A stretch of DNA of 64,000 nt from Polytrichum commune (lineage: Eukaryota > Streptophyta > Polytrichopsida > Polytrichales > Polytrichaceae), in contig OX485806.1 of NCBI GenBank assembly GCA_950295325.1, positions 2,790,001 through 2,854,000 of the forward strand. Reading direction: 5' to 3'. Below, piece by piece: positions 11,391-24,129 of the stretch (its first letter is position 1; each line of letters starts with the position of its first letter). Made by a program: the position numbers and the translations under genes. Under the pieces are notes generated by a model, which did no database searches, was not told the DNA's origin, and worked only from the letters and a program-made list of their open reading frames with translations.

Positions 11391-11734
11391 TTAGTGTGGG
11401 TGGGAGATTAATGTTGAAATAGTCAATGTGGGCCACACTAATTTTCTGGTAAAGGTGGAACCAAGACCCATGGTCTTCCTCTAAGTCTTCGTGAAGACTT
11501 CCAACCAACACCTTACACATAACAAAGTAGTCATCTTACATCAACAGTAGCAACCCCCCAAAAAAAGAATCGCCCACATTAATTTTCTAGAAAACCGAAC
11601 TAAATGTGCACATGCTAACTTTCTCCTATAAATTTAGTGTGGGTTGAATACTAATGTGGTCTTCATTAATTCTAATTATTAGCATGGGCTCTAAAAATTT
11701 ATTGTGGCCCATAGTAATAGGATCCTTTAGTATA
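11391..11734. mobile_element. MITE-like TIR element, family T1, copy C
   Basis: It begins TTAGTGTGGGTGGGAGATTA and ends near TGTGGCCCATAGTAATAGGA, with the same internal block order as the other T1 copies, including CTTCCAACCAACACCTTACA. It is non-coding. Confidence 0.75.
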
Positions 11735-12924
11735 ATTACATATGAACCAAAATGTTTTCCCAAATTACCGGCTCATAATCAAAACTTTGAGAGATGAACT
11801 AAACCATATTTTGGATTTCTTACATTTTAAGTGAACACACAAGGAATAACCGAAGCATTTCAATAAATAACCAGTTGATGATAAAGAAGCAAGGATAGTG
11901 ATCGTGTTGACTCCAAAATCTCCCCTTCATTGGTGAAGGAGGCGCCCACATCAATTGTTCCAATAAGCCTACATAAGGTAGATAACCATTACAGGATCAA
12001 TAGTCAACATGATCGGGGGTGGGGCTTGTATATCCACTTAATGAGCAAGAGAATCCTTACTTTGATAGTGAATAAGAAATTCATGTGAGCTCCAAAAATT
12101 GCAAGGGAAATGACCACAAGTACGGTGTAGATTTGCTAATTATCTTGCACTAATTGCATGCTTCGTATCTAATGAGAAGTGGGTGCATAGAGAAAAGTAT
12201 CCAAACAACACACAAAGCTTAGCATATTTGAGTGCATAGTCCAATCTTTGTTAATAATATCATTGTATTTTTGGTGTCCATTTTTGGAACCACACCTAAC
12301 TACAACATCACTCAACTATAGGTACATGTGTTATTGCTATGTTGGATTTTGGCATATCTACCTTAATACAAACATGTAGGTTAGTTTTTGTTGTTGCCAT
12401 ATTTCTCAACTTGGGTTCTAAGACTTAGGATTTATCTTCGGTCCACATGTGATATGAGGTTTTCGCAACAATCTATGGAAATACTTAATCTCTATATCTG
12501 TTGCTATGATAGTTGAGGTAAAAAATGTCAGAGTCATAAAACGACTAGGTAGCCTCTCCCAATTATGTTGACTATTGAGCCTAGAAATGATTAGCAACCC
12601 TTGAGAATGGAGTCCAAACTCTTATGAACACGTGTCTTTTAGATGTTTGTCCCTAGATCCACACTTAACCGCACACTACTCAACTATAGGTGTCCAATTC
12701 AAACTAGTAACCAAATTAGGCATATTACTCAACATTATCTATTGATGTCATGGATTAGGTCCCGGCCAAAATGTAGCTATAGTAGCTTGGACCTATGCAT
12801 ATGAATCAATGTCCCATATCAACCCCACACCATGTGCTCCATATGACACCATCAACAATTGATTGTCTCGAAATATGGAACACTAATGACATTCTACCAT
12901 GTCGACCCAACCCTTGGACACTTG
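11735..12924. repeat. Dispersed-repeat fragments, no gene
   Basis: The segment at about 12030-12290 (AATCCTTACTTTGATAGTGA, then ATTAGTGAGAAGTGGGTGCA-like text) recurs at 14440-14640, 19850-20200 and 37340-37865, and in reverse at 19330-19640 and 36840-37130. It is an abundant local repeat of unknown class. No coding sequence was recognised. Confidence 0.5.
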
Positions 12925-13165
12925 TAGTGGAAAAAGTGCCCCCCCATCCTAACCATTTGGGCATAATCAGTTGAGATCCTAGTAATTGCAAGTCCAACCG
13001 GTTACATGTGGACATCCTCCGGTTTTCCTTTATTAAATTGTGGTATGTTCTATAAATTCCTCTAAAATGATTGGTAATTTTCTTGCAGTCTTGAACTTCA
13101 ACCGGTTTTTCCTCAAACTCAACCGGTTTATTTGGAACTAACTGCCGGTTCTCCCCGATCATTGC
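12925..13165 (-). repeat. ACCGGTT-rich dispersed repeat, copy 1
   Basis: Read on the minus strand it contains AACCGGTTGAGTTTGAGGAA, AACCGGTTGAAGTTCAAGAC and GTAACCGGTTGGACTTGCAA. The same sequence order occurs at 23155-23440 (plus) and 23800-24045 (minus). A 118-residue minus-strand frame (12806-13162) overlaps it; similar peptides can be read in the other two copies but are broken by stops. Confidence 0.65.
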
Positions 13166-14889
13166 AATAAACCCCTAGATAACCATTGGCACCACCGTTC
13201 AAGGAACATTGTGGGATCATGAGGAGTGACAACCTCATGATCCACACTCAAGTTTATAATAAATTGGCTCGGGCTCGTGTTGTGCTGACATGTTGCACCC
13301 ATGCATGTGAATTGATGTCCCAGGCCACCCATGATAAAGCCATCGCATTCTCCGTTTCATAGTCATAAGGTTTGAAGTAGCTTATCTCAACCCAACTTTT
13401 TAAGTATGCTAGACCCATTTAGGTATTGAATGCCATTTTCATAGCCACACCAACTTTTCAAGGAGTACTAGCTCTTTGAGCTATAAAGGTGGATAAGCCT
13501 ACTATGGTTGTTAGTAGGAGGTTTGGCCTCTTATGGTGTGCAATAAATTCCGGGATAAAAATCAAATGATTAGCAAATCTTGGACCACTCCAATTCCAAA
13601 GAACGAGACAAAGGTTACAACATGCCATCATGACAACCAAAAGAGGTCCTTATTTTGCTAGGGTGAGAGCCTTGGCCCGAACCAAATCATATGTATGGAG
13701 TAGTTAGCACATGAGAGGAAAGGTAATGGTTGCATGGCCTCGATGACGCATTAATTTGAAAGAGTTTGGTTGTGAATGTGGTTCATTAGAACATTTGTGA
13801 TGAATAAATTCTAATACCACAATAAATTAAAGATCTAGAGCACTTGCCTTGTGAGCACAACAAGTGTTCTTCTTTTTAAAAACTTCTAGTGGCAAGGACC
13901 TTAACTCAAGGTGGGGTTTGGGTTTCATTGGGGTTCAAGACCAAAGGAACTCAACAATCGAGCATTCCTTTTGTTCAAGAGTAAAACATTGGACCCAAGG
14001 ATTTACTAGGGTCCGGGTCCATGGGTTGAAATATGAAGTGACATGATGTGACATCATTTTATTGCCAAATTTAGGCACACCCTACTCTACACCAATATGT
14101 GCAATTAGGTTGGGTCATGCTTATTTATCAACATTCCACATTGGTTTGGATATTTGTTATTACAATAGCAACAATAACAAAATACTCATAACATTGCTTC
14201 TACTATGGTTGCTATACATATGAACACAAAAACCCTACGAGTCTTTGTAATATGATTTTGACCCAAGGTTATTTGCATGGGTAAAGAACAAACCTATTTG
14301 GAAGGTCAACTTAAATTGCACATATTAATGTAGATGAAATGTTTTGCCTAATGTAGACATGTGTTATTTAGTTAATTTTCTCTTTGTATCCACTTTCCTT
14401 AGGATATAAAACATGCAATTAGTGCGAGATAACTAACAATCATGTCCGAAGTGTCATATGATCACTTAATGAGCACAAGAATCTTCACTTTAAGAATGAA
14501 TAAGATAATTACATGAACTTTTGAAATTACGAAGGCAGATGGCTAGGGGCATGATTTGATTCACTAATCATCTTTCACTAGCTTAATTGCATGTTTCATA
14601 TTCTACAAGAAGTGGGTGTAGAGAGAAGAGCATCCATCTAAGACGGAGAGAGGGGACTATCATATACAAGCACACCTCTCATTCATTTAACAACCAAAAG
14701 CCTTGAAATAATATGCAACTCATAGGATTTTTTTTAAAATGATTTGACACCGGAATTAGCTTTAAAAACCCCAAAGTAGTGTGTACCTATTTAAGGTCAT
14801 TTGATATGAATCATCAACAAAACCATATGGGTCAATTTTTTGTTGTTTGATGGATGAGAGGTACACTCATATACAATAAATCCATACCT
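13166..14889. other. Gene-free stretch with repeat fragments
   Basis: The segment at about 14440-14640 is another copy of the abundant repeat seen at 12030. Otherwise AT-rich, with short chance frames only. Confidence 0.4.
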
Positions 14890-15725
14890 TTTATAGCCCA
14901 TTAGCTAGTTGGGCTAGCCCATATTTTTGAGGCCTCGATCTAGCCATAGCTGGGCTAGCCCATTTTTTTCAGGTTCCGTTTTCAACCATATAGTTGGGCT
15001 AGTTGACCTAAATAAACTAGCTCAACTAGCTCAACTAGCTCATATGTTGAATTCAAGGAGGCGTCGTTTCATCAATACAATCATATTTCATATCAGTCGA
15101 AATCACTCATCTTCATCAATGTCTAATTCAAGTTGCTCGCCATTCTCTTCCAACGAACCGTCATCATCCTCAATTTGTAGTTCCTCATAAAAAATAGGGC
15201 GTTTTGGAATGTGATTCTTCCAATCGGAATTGTCCAGCAAGATCAATTTTTTGGGATTGTATGGCATTAGATGCTTGTTCAACTTCAACATCATCGACGC
15301 CTCTGCAAATCCTCCCCAAAGCGATGATATCCTTGGGGTGATGATATCATTTAGATTGCCGAAGTCACATTCTAGCCCACTTGATCCAGGCTTTGATGCT
15401 AGCAAAGCGGTGGCTACAATTGCCAAGTAGGGCATTCTAGGTTTTAGCATTTAAAACCACAACGCCCTAAAGTCAGTTGTGGTCGGGCCTTAGCTTGAGC
15501 CAATTGAGCTACCTGACCTATCTTTAGTTAGCTAATAACTAGATGGGCTAGCCCATAGTTTTCAAGCCTCGCTCTAGCTATAGTTGGGCTAGCCCATATT
15601 TTTCAAGCCTCGATCTAGCTATAGCTAGGCTAGCCCATTTTTTTAGGTATTGTTTTCAGCCATAACTCTTAGCTATTGGGTTAGCCACTAGCCCAAAAAG
15701 TCCGTGGGCTAGCGGTTGTACAAGG
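14890..15725 (-). mobile_element. hAT-type transposon relic
   Basis: A segment of about 830 bp whose flanks repeat the palindrome GGGCTAGCCC (14911, 14952, 15545, 15586, with a variant at about 15627). Clustered subterminal palindromes are typical of hAT elements. Between the flanks, the minus strand carries the C-terminal piece of a transposase. The right end reads GGGCTAGCGGTTGTAC. The left end and any 8-bp target duplication were not resolved. Confidence 0.65.
15103..15450 (-). pseudogene. hAT transposase C-terminal fragment
   Basis: This 115-residue frame contains PYLAIVATALLASKPGSSGL near its start and the sequence LILLDN about 70 residues in. The order (Pro-rich start, helical Leu/Ala stretch, small-residue turn, then R-x-SSLW and a terminal KLILL block) matches the hAT C-terminal dimerisation region, where LA..LL...P.SS..E.F and RRSSL...N.E.L.FL are usual. 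A very acidic tail (EDDDGSLEENGEQ and following) precedes the stop. No DDE catalytic core or BED finger is present, so it cannot work alone. The family assignment rests on pattern recognition only. Confidence 0.55.
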
Positions 15726-18700
15726 TCTGAATAATTCCCTCTCTCCATCGGCTAGAGTTTCGTGGTGTCTACATAAACTCATTCATAGTGGTAGTGAAAA
15801 CGTAATGAATTACAATATATTGTGTAAATGATGACTTAAAGACAAATACCTTGTTTGATTTACCAACTTTTCTTACTTGGAAATTACTCCAAATAAATGC
15901 GTCATGCCTTATACGTGACTAGGAAACCTTTTGCAAAGTCATGAAGAAGTCTATGAGACATACGTAGAGGGCTCCATGTATCATCTTTACATGTGCCGGA
16001 ATGTAGTTTCCACGTGGGATAAAAGTTGGTCGTGATAAATGTGAGCACGACACATGGCACTCCAAAAATAACATAAAAGACCCCAAATCAATCCAGTGGA
16101 AATAAGCTGGAATGAATCAACCCTCAACCTTGTAGGAGACTTTTTCCCACTAAGTTAGAACCCCTTCACCCACACTAGAAGTTTACATAGACGCCACATA
16201 TCCCAAGCCCTTTCCATCTTAGACACGTCTACACCCTCAACTCCGTAATATAAACTCTCGTAATGTCACACACTCTATAATATCCCGAAACCCTAGGGAA
16301 CGGATGTTCGTAGTTCAAATCCCACTCCTTATTGTCACATGTCTCTCCCTTATATCACAAAATTTGTCATTAATGCAAACCACCAAAGAAGTCAACCCAC
16401 ACTCTCGCATTGTCCCATGTGTCACCTTCTTATTCTTAAGTTATTATTCTTCTTCTGATGCACTTGTTGAATGTTGGTGCATGCGTCCGCCACATCGCCT
16501 GGGAAGGCCAAGTGGAGTGGACCACACTAGCGTAAGTGATAGGAGAATGATCCTCGCATCTCCTTCGTGTTATTCCATAATGTCACATGCTACACTGAAT
16601 CTATAGTATCACGCATCCATGTTAACACTACAAAACTCCATAATATCACGTGCACTTTGGTTGCCACAGGTGTGATACTAGGGAGTTTAGAGTGTACCTT
16701 TCGTATAAAGGATTGATCTGACACCTCATAACGACCAGGACAATTGCATGGCAATTTTGTTCCCCAACTGGGATAACTTACAAGGACTTTATTACCCTTT
16801 CGGATGTGTCACTTTCCTTTTTCCTTTATGACAAAACTATGAGCACATCTGAATGAGCTCATCCTAGGCCTTGCCTCTCGACCACAAGACTCACACCGGG
16901 TGTGTCCACCGCTCACCATTCATAATAAAATAACAACAATTCTAAATGTACATCTTTCATGTGTCACCCATGAACCCGGGATGCCAAGTGAGGTTTGTTG
17001 AAGATTCGAAAGTTCTCATAGAGTATCTTAGCATATGAAGTGAAGTGTTTTCACACGATTTAACGACAACAATGAGTTCAATCAAATCACACTAAATTGG
17101 TTAACTACGTAACATTAGTAATAGCGAGTCGTGCTCCTAAGTAAATGAGATGCCATGTTTTATGGGGACTAAAGATAAAAGTTGTTCTTCTTTTGAGAAT
17201 CATAATATGTTGACTTCTAGGTCTTTGGTCATATTATTCTTTTTGCCTAGGGTTAGTGTCAAGTTGAGTCTAGCATTGTTAGTTAGTGTTATAGAAAAAA
17301 CAATGTAAGGTAGTTTGTATGTGCAATTAGGTTGTTGTCGTGAGTAGGTTGCCTTGAAGTACCTTGGGTCAAAATCGGATTACAAAAACTTATAACCTTT
17401 CTTATGGATCCATATGTCAACAACAATTCTAAAAAATGTTTCATGTATTTTGTTTATTTGGAAACAAAAATTCAAAATAGTTTGAAATGTTGATAAATTA
17501 GCGTGGGGCAACCCTTCAACCGAATGCTATTTCATTATCATTTTATTCATATGGACTCTCTTACACAATAACTCAATAAAATCATGGGCTGTGAGATTTT
17601 TTAGGGCCACATTCTCCTATAAACCCCCTCTTTTTAAGATGGGCTTGACGCAAAATCCGGTAGACCATGAAACTTATCCATTTTGCATGATATGCATGTT
17701 TTTCATTTAATCAAACTTTATTAGTTTCTTATGCCCCTAAGTGCAGTCACTATAAATGTGAGTGACCAATGTTTTAGGTGTTGAGGCAATTCAAATTACT
17801 AATATTCAATCAATAGTTCACATCAATGATGTTATAAAAAAACTATCCACTGGGTATCAAAACCATAATATCAATCAAACATTAATGTTTGGTGGATACG
17901 TCAAGGTGAGAAAATTGTTGTATCCCGAGTTATTATTTAGGTCAGTACCATATGATATCATATTTGTATTAAGAAGATTTTGCCTAGTAGGTCTGAAAAT
18001 TCTTGCATGATATATGGACATGGATGGTATTGAAAACATCATCAAATCATCAATCACCCATACCATATAGATATGTAAAATTCTCATTATAGATATCCAA
18101 GAGGTATAATGAATGATGATACCAAACCAATACATATTTGGACATTGTTCCTCATGCCAGTAAACGTTGTGTACACATTCAATTTACAATGGTGGGTCCC
18201 ATTATTGGATATTGATGTAGGCCCCTTAAGAGACGCATGTATGGGTTGTTTTCTGCACCCATCACAATCCATTTTGACTATCAATCATTGTATTTGGCTA
18301 CACCTAGCCCGTCAAAAGATATAGGGTCATGTCTTTCAACCTATCACTTGACGTACCGTATGCAATTTCACAATACATGTCACCATCTTATCACCATGAG
18401 TTGTCAATGTATTATGCTTGGAGATCTGTGCATCCACCTTTGCAGCCGTTTTTGGAGGTTACAACTTACGGAGCTTGCATTTCAAGTGTCTTTGCTTGTT
18501 GTTCAGCACCAAGTGGGTTAATTTCACAATCACCGTTGATTTATTAATATTGCCATGTATTTGAAACATAGATAGATTTTTGTGTCAATTTTTAGAGAGC
18601 ACTCAATGCCTAAGGAATATTTTCCTACACAAGCTCATAAGTCCATTAGTCCAATTCCCGCAAAGTAATGGTTATGAAGGTCATTGACAACTACATAATG

Positions 18701-18753
18701 AACGTGAAATTGTACTGCTTCTATATGTTGTTGTGAGAATTTGTTTTTGGAAA
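15726..18753. other. Gene-free stretch with repeat fragments
   Basis: About 16243-16700 recurs at 36412-36722 (shared text such as ATCACATACACTTTGGTTGC-like and GGGAGTTTAGAGTGTAC). About 17510-17760 is a partial relative of family T4 (CCTTCAACCGAATGCTATTT, then AGACCATGAAAC). Overlapping short frames at 17762-18547 show no domain. Confidence 0.45.
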
Positions 18754-19136
18754 CTACACTAAATATGATATTTTGTGTCACATGAATGGTCTTTGATGTC
18801 ACTATGGTAATTTTTTTTGGATGACACTTTGTATGGATAGGTTTACAAATACCGGCAAGGATGATGGATGAGTTCATCCATTGGCCCAAACCCTACTTAT
18901 CTTGTCATCAACTTGTGATAAAATATTGTCACGGATAATTGAAATATGGATGAATAATCACTTGGTAAGTGACAATAATTGCAACATTGTAAATCTATAA
19001 TCCCCCAATTTATTTTCAAGGAGTGACAAATGATATTGGGTTAACATTTAGTGTTAGTGATACTATACCACAGTTTACAATTAGTATTGAGCACAACAAA
19101 TAGAATTGGTGACACTACATATTATATTTAGTGTAG
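18754..19136. mobile_element. TIR element, family T3, copy 1
   Basis: About 383 bp, starting CTACACTAAATATGATATTT and ending ATATTATATTTAGTGTAG, which are near-perfect inverted repeats. The interior (CACTTGGTAAGTGACAATAA, AATCCCCCAATTTATTTTCA, TTTACAATTAGTATTGAGCA) is shared with 20371-20767. It is non-coding. Confidence 0.8.
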
Positions 19137-19329
19137 TAAGAGTTTATAAAGCCGTCAATTTGGAAAATAAATAGGTGCCAATAGATATGTTGGAATTTGA
19201 CCAACCCAACAAAAAGTTGGTGATGTAAAAATTGGTTGTCGCATGAAAGGCTTGACCCTTTGTCAAACATTAAACTGAGCACGGATATGATATTTAGAGT
19301 GAGATAGGCGATTATTTATTTATTTTTAT

Positions 19330-20200
19330 TTTACCAACCCACTTTTCATAAGGTATGAAACACACGATTAGTACAAGATTCTTGGCAAATCCAAATCAAG
19401 GATGAAGCTATTTTCCTCATAATATTTGTCACTCGTATGAATGTTTTATAAGTTAGAATCAAAAGTAAACAATCTTGTGCTCATTAAATGGTCATAATGA
19501 TCACCTCAACCATGTTTATTAGTGAACATTTTATAACTAGTAAATTTTGAGCACGCAATCCAATCTCTTTTTAAGAACATGTCTTTTTGGTATCCATTCT
19601 TGAAACCACACCAAACCACATACCACTCAAATGCATGCATTCAATTAAGAGAAGTAATCGTCTACCTTGTATGTAGTGCATCCTTCTAATATGTGAGTGA
19701 GAAGAGTTGAACAAAGTCTCTTTATTGTTAGCAGTCTAACTTAGTAGTGATTCATATCTACCATAGAACACGCTTCTAGAGCTATTGTAACCTTTTGGAA
19801 GTTGATGAATTTGTGTTACACATAAGTTGGGCAATATTAATTCTACATTTATACTTGAGTGGTGTGTAATTAGGGTTGGATCTAGTACTAAATACCAAAA
19901 GACATGTGCTTAAAAGAGATTGAATTACTTGGTCAAAATATCTTAAGGTTCAATAAACAACATAATAGGAAGGGGGGGGGGGGGCTTAACATCATCTAAG
20001 AAGGAAGATAATGACATTGTTCAATTCGGTAGTGAATAAATTAGGTAAGATGTTCAAATAAGCTCCAATCTTTAAGAGGAATTTGACTATGAGCGCAAAT
20101 GGATTTGCTGCTAACTATCTCGTACAAATAGCGTGTTTAATGTGTTAGAAGAAGCCAAGGGTGTAGAGCTAAAAGAGCCCGTTGTGGCCCACTTACCTCT
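19330..20200. repeat. Inverted pair of the abundant local repeat
   Basis: About 19330-19640 is the reverse-oriented and 19850-20200 the forward-oriented copy of the repeat also seen at 12030 and 14440. The two arms therefore face outward around a centre near 19700. A run of about 13 G lies at 19971. The same arrangement recurs at 36.84-37.55 kb, so the palindrome may itself be the mobile unit. Confidence 0.55.
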
Positions 20201-20370
20201 TATGTATCTTCACTTGTAGGCAATCTCGTAGTTCTTAGAACACTTTGCCCACACAAGTTATGTCATGGTTATTTCACCTAAAACTCATGACCAAGTGGGT
20301 CCATGAAATTGGTTATCGATCGGATCATTTTGTCAACTTGCAATGAAAAACTGCGACGAAATGTTGAGGA

Positions 20371-20767
20371 ATACACTAATCATTGTATTAGTGTCATTAT
20401 TGTCTATGTCATTGTGGTAACTTTTCTAGTGACACTATTTATGAATAGGTTTACAAGGATTGTCATCCCAACTTACTTCTTGTTCATCCAACTGCCAATT
20501 ATTAAAACATCCTAACAAAGTTTGATATACTTTGCATCCTAACAAATTTATAATGACATGTTGTCATGGATGATTGAACTTTGGATGGAAAATCACTTAG
20601 TAAGTGACATTTTTTGCAACAACGTAAATGTGTAATCCCCGAATTTGTTTTACAAGGAATGAGAAATAATGTTTGGTTAACATTTTGTGTTGGCGACACA
20701 ACACTGGGGTTTACAATTAGTATTGAGCAAGACAATTAGAATTGGTGACACTAAATATGTAGTGTAA
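20371..20767. mobile_element. TIR element, family T3, copy 2
   Basis: Same block order as 18754-19136, including TTAGTAAGTGACATTTTTTG and TTACAATTAGTATTGAGCAA, and ending GACACTAAATATGTAGTGTA. The termini are slightly more diverged than in copy 1. Confidence 0.75.
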
Positions 20768-23154
20768 TGAGTTGTATGGATGATTAATAAAAAAAAATAG
20801 ATCAATTTCTTTGACTACAAAGAAACTTGGACTAAATGGAAGGATGTTGGTGGGAGAATCCAACCAACCAAGAAATTAAGGGTATGTTTACACTAAATGT
20901 GTTAGGCCATGGTTCTTAAATGACCATGGTACCCTACTTTTTGAACGAGAGCATAGAGAAGTCCATGGACTATAGCCCAAAGTCCTTTGGAGATCACAAG
21001 TCCTTATTGTAAACCACATTCCCGTTTCACATTCCGACATGCCCGAAAAATTTCCGTGTAATCTTGGTCAAAATTATCCATACTTGCCAAATGGAATATC
21101 CTAGAGATTTTCCTCCACTGAAAATTTTATGAATTGTAGTCCAAAATTGCCCTCATGTAAACCCAAAATGCAGGCCCGTGACACTCCCAACCAAAGAGAA
21201 TTCAAGGATTCTCAAGAGCCATGGCCTAGTGACATTTGTGTAAACATGCCCTAAAATAATGAGGGTTTCTCTACTTTACTTAAATAAGACTTCCAAATGA
21301 AGTTACTTGACAGTTCAAAACGTACTAACTTACATCATCTAAGTTTAAGGATAAGTGATTGAGAACTTTACATGGAGAAACCAAATTGTCACTTTGAATG
21401 ATGTGTGTGAATTCAATCCTGTGTAATTGCATTGTTATTAGTGTGATCCATGCTATCCATAATTGCACACATTTTTTTTTAAACGTAGCAATAAGTTCTA
21501 TGAATAATCAATTGTAACAAATGTATTGCGTATCACAATATTACTTAGCACCTTTAGTGGACACTACTAGGTGCTAACCCCGGGATGTTGCTAGTCCCAC
21601 CTAATATGGCATGTGAAGCACCATTGAAGAATTGTGCATGAACTTGAAAGCTAGTCATGGTCCGCTCACAAACACGCCTATGGCTGAGCAATATTATGCG
21701 TTTTGGTCCACGGTACTTGTGAGTATGAAAATCTAGTGAAATTTATAATATGATTATATTGATAAAATGTAATAAAACAAATAACATGTATATCATTATC
21801 AATATAATCATACATTATTTTATATCAATGTAATCTTTGATAGATGAGTTTACGTAGACACCATAAAATTAAACTCCCTTTGTCATAGTAAGGGCATGTT
21901 TACACAATGAGTACTGACCATGAGCATCATTTTCCAAATCCTCTCTTTGGTTGGGAAAGGGGTAGCAGTCCCACTTCGTTTTACAGGAGTCACAAAAAAA
22001 TGACCTTTTCCCCAAAAAAAGGATGGAAAAATCACATGGAAGTGATGCCACAAAATTATCATACATGTTCGTAAATGGATAATGTTTGATGATCACCCAA
22101 ATATTCCATCTAGAGAATCCAAATAATAAGTCGTATCCTCAAGAAACGAAGGCGACCATGTCAAGACGTTCTATTCTTATCATGGTGTTTTATCATCAAA
22201 TACATTACATCTTGATATGAAGTCCGCTTTACATTCATGTCTTGTGACCTAGAGATTCAAGAAGTGATGTAGATTTCTCTTGGTCATAATCTTCGAACCA
22301 CCGACTGACCACGACTGCAAGTAAAATTTAAATGATTTTCCTCATGCATTTCGTCACATGTGTAAAAGTGCCCTAAATAAGTTAAAGCAATTAGTAACAT
22401 GTAGTAATGTTGTCTATACCTATGATGGAGAGAGGGGTTTATTGTATACGAGCATGCATCGCATCATGCCTTGAAACAATATGCAACTGGGAGGTTACTG
22501 TTCTCAGTTGGTTTGAACATTGGAGCTAGTTATAAAGACCCCAAATTAGTCTAATGTAGTGCCAACACTATGAAACGAACTAATGGGCAACCCACACCTG
22601 CTGGTGGGAGGGCCAGTCGCAGGCCCCCACCAGCAGGGAGCCACTTTTATACCGAAATTCGCCAGTGGCAGCGATTGGGCGCAAGGTTCGCGCCGCTCGC
22701 CCGTTCGCAAGCGATTTAGTAAATTTTTCGGAAAAAACAATTCGTACTATTAGCACCAATTTATCGTGAAGTCACGAACTTCAACCGGGTTAGGCCTCAA
22801 ACTCACCGGCTCATCTTGGTAACATTGGGCACTGAATTACTGTGAAGTTGCGAACTTCAACCGGGTTAGGCATAAATGCACCACCACCTTCCCTACTAGC
22901 CGCTCGCATTCTCCTTTTATCATTGTTGGTTTTATTTTCATATCCTTACTAACACTACATTTGTGCATGTGATTTCCACATATTACCATAGTTGAAATTT
23001 AGTATTTGAGTTCATAGTTAATTTTACTTACTTTCATAGGGTTAGTGATATTTAGTGTATGCGTTCGTATTTAGTGTATCTAACACTAAATATCATATCT
23101 AGTGTAGTTAACTAATAGTTGAATTAGTTGGTTAGTTGTCCAAGGTCTGAACTA
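20768..23154. other. Gene-free stretch
   Basis: No gene recognised. Contains a 12-bp-arm hairpin (22597-22637), a two-copy tandem duplication of about 85 bp at 22765-22875 (each with CGAACTTCAACCGGGTTAGG), and a small palindromic T3-like sequence at about 23050-23110 (TATTTAGTGTA and TACACTAAATA words). Confidence 0.45.
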
Positions 23155-23440
23155 TGATCAGGGAGAACTGGCAGTTAGTTACAGATGAACCGGTTGAGTT
23201 TGAGAAATAACCGGTTGAAGTTCAAAACTACAGGAAAATTACCAATCATTTTAGAGGAATTTATAGAATATACCCCGATTTACCCCAGGAAAACCGGAGG
23301 ATATCAACGTGTAACCGATTGGACTTGCAAACAATAGGGTCTCAATCGATTATGCCCAAAAATCTCCCCGATCACTGGGTCCGAAGGATTTCATGTTTTT
23401 CTCAAGTTTTACTAGTCAGAGTGGGTAAAGAAAATTTCGC
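23155..23440 (+). repeat. ACCGGTT-rich dispersed repeat, copy 2
   Basis: Contains GAACCGGTTGAGTTTGAGAA and TAACCGGTTGAAGTTCAAAA, followed by AATCATTTTAGAGGAATTTA and GTAACCGATTGGACTTGC. It aligns along its length with the reverse complement of 12925-13165. Confidence 0.65.
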
Positions 23441-23505
23441 GAAGGTTCCTGGGACAAAAAAACTTACATATGTGCTGGTGGGAGGGCCGCGAGAGAGCGT
23501 AGACG

Positions 23506-23573
23506 CCCACACCTACTGGTGGCAGTGAACGGGCGAACTCCGTTCACTGCTGCCCACCAGCAGCAGGTGTGGG
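23506..23573. repeat. Hairpin with GC-rich arms
   Basis: The left arm CCCACACCTACTGGTGGCAG plus TGAACGG pairs with the right arm CCGTTCACTG, CTGCCCACCA and AGGTGTGGG around a 7-nt loop, with one internal bulge on the right arm. It shares the CTGGTGGGAGGGCC word with the hairpin at 22597-22637. Confidence 0.75.
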
Positions 23574-23799
23574 CAGGGTATAAGAGCTATATGGGTAGTT
23601 AGTTGTCCAAAAGATTGTGATGCTATGATATCTACACCTTCCCTAGCACATACATGAGGTTGTGAATGCTTTATAATGAATGCTAGCTTCTCATCATCTC
23701 CAAGCTTCTGCAACTACTGATAAGATCTCGAGGTCATCATAGATGAATCAACAACAAACCTATAGAAGGTCATGATGTTATGTTGGATGGATGAGAGGT

Positions 23800-24045
23800 A
23801 CACTCGTATACAAAAATTCCTTCTCTCCCAATGTCCGGGAAGATTTTTGGGCATATATGGTCCAAATCCAAGTGTTTCCAAGTCAAACCGGTTACATGTT
23901 GTGATCTTTCGGGTTTTGTTGGTAAGATGGTAGGTATGTTCCACAAATTCTTCTAGAATGATTCGTCCGGAACTTCAACCGGTTATTTCTCAAACTCAAC
24001 CGGTTCACCTGTAACTAGACTAGCAGCCGGTTCTCCCTGTGCACT
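23800..24045 (-). repeat. ACCGGTT-rich dispersed repeat, copy 3
   Basis: Minus-strand reading gives AACCGGTTGAGTTTGAGAAA, ATAACCGGTTGAAGTTCCGG and ACATGTAACCGGTTTGACTT in the same order as copies 1 and 2. A decayed fragment of the same sequence is present at about 41455-41580. Confidence 0.65.
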
Positions 24046-24129
24046 GCTTGAAATAGCCTCAAAAAGTAGCTTGTTATCTGGCTTTGTTAAAGGGATGTTC
24101 CAAGTGACCTGGCCATGGGATCCTCACAT

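Noticed and set aside
12806-13162. A 118-residue minus-strand frame as a possible gene.
   Set aside because: It lies in a dispersed repeat; the equivalent frames at 23.2 and 23.9 kb are broken by stops, and no domain is visible.
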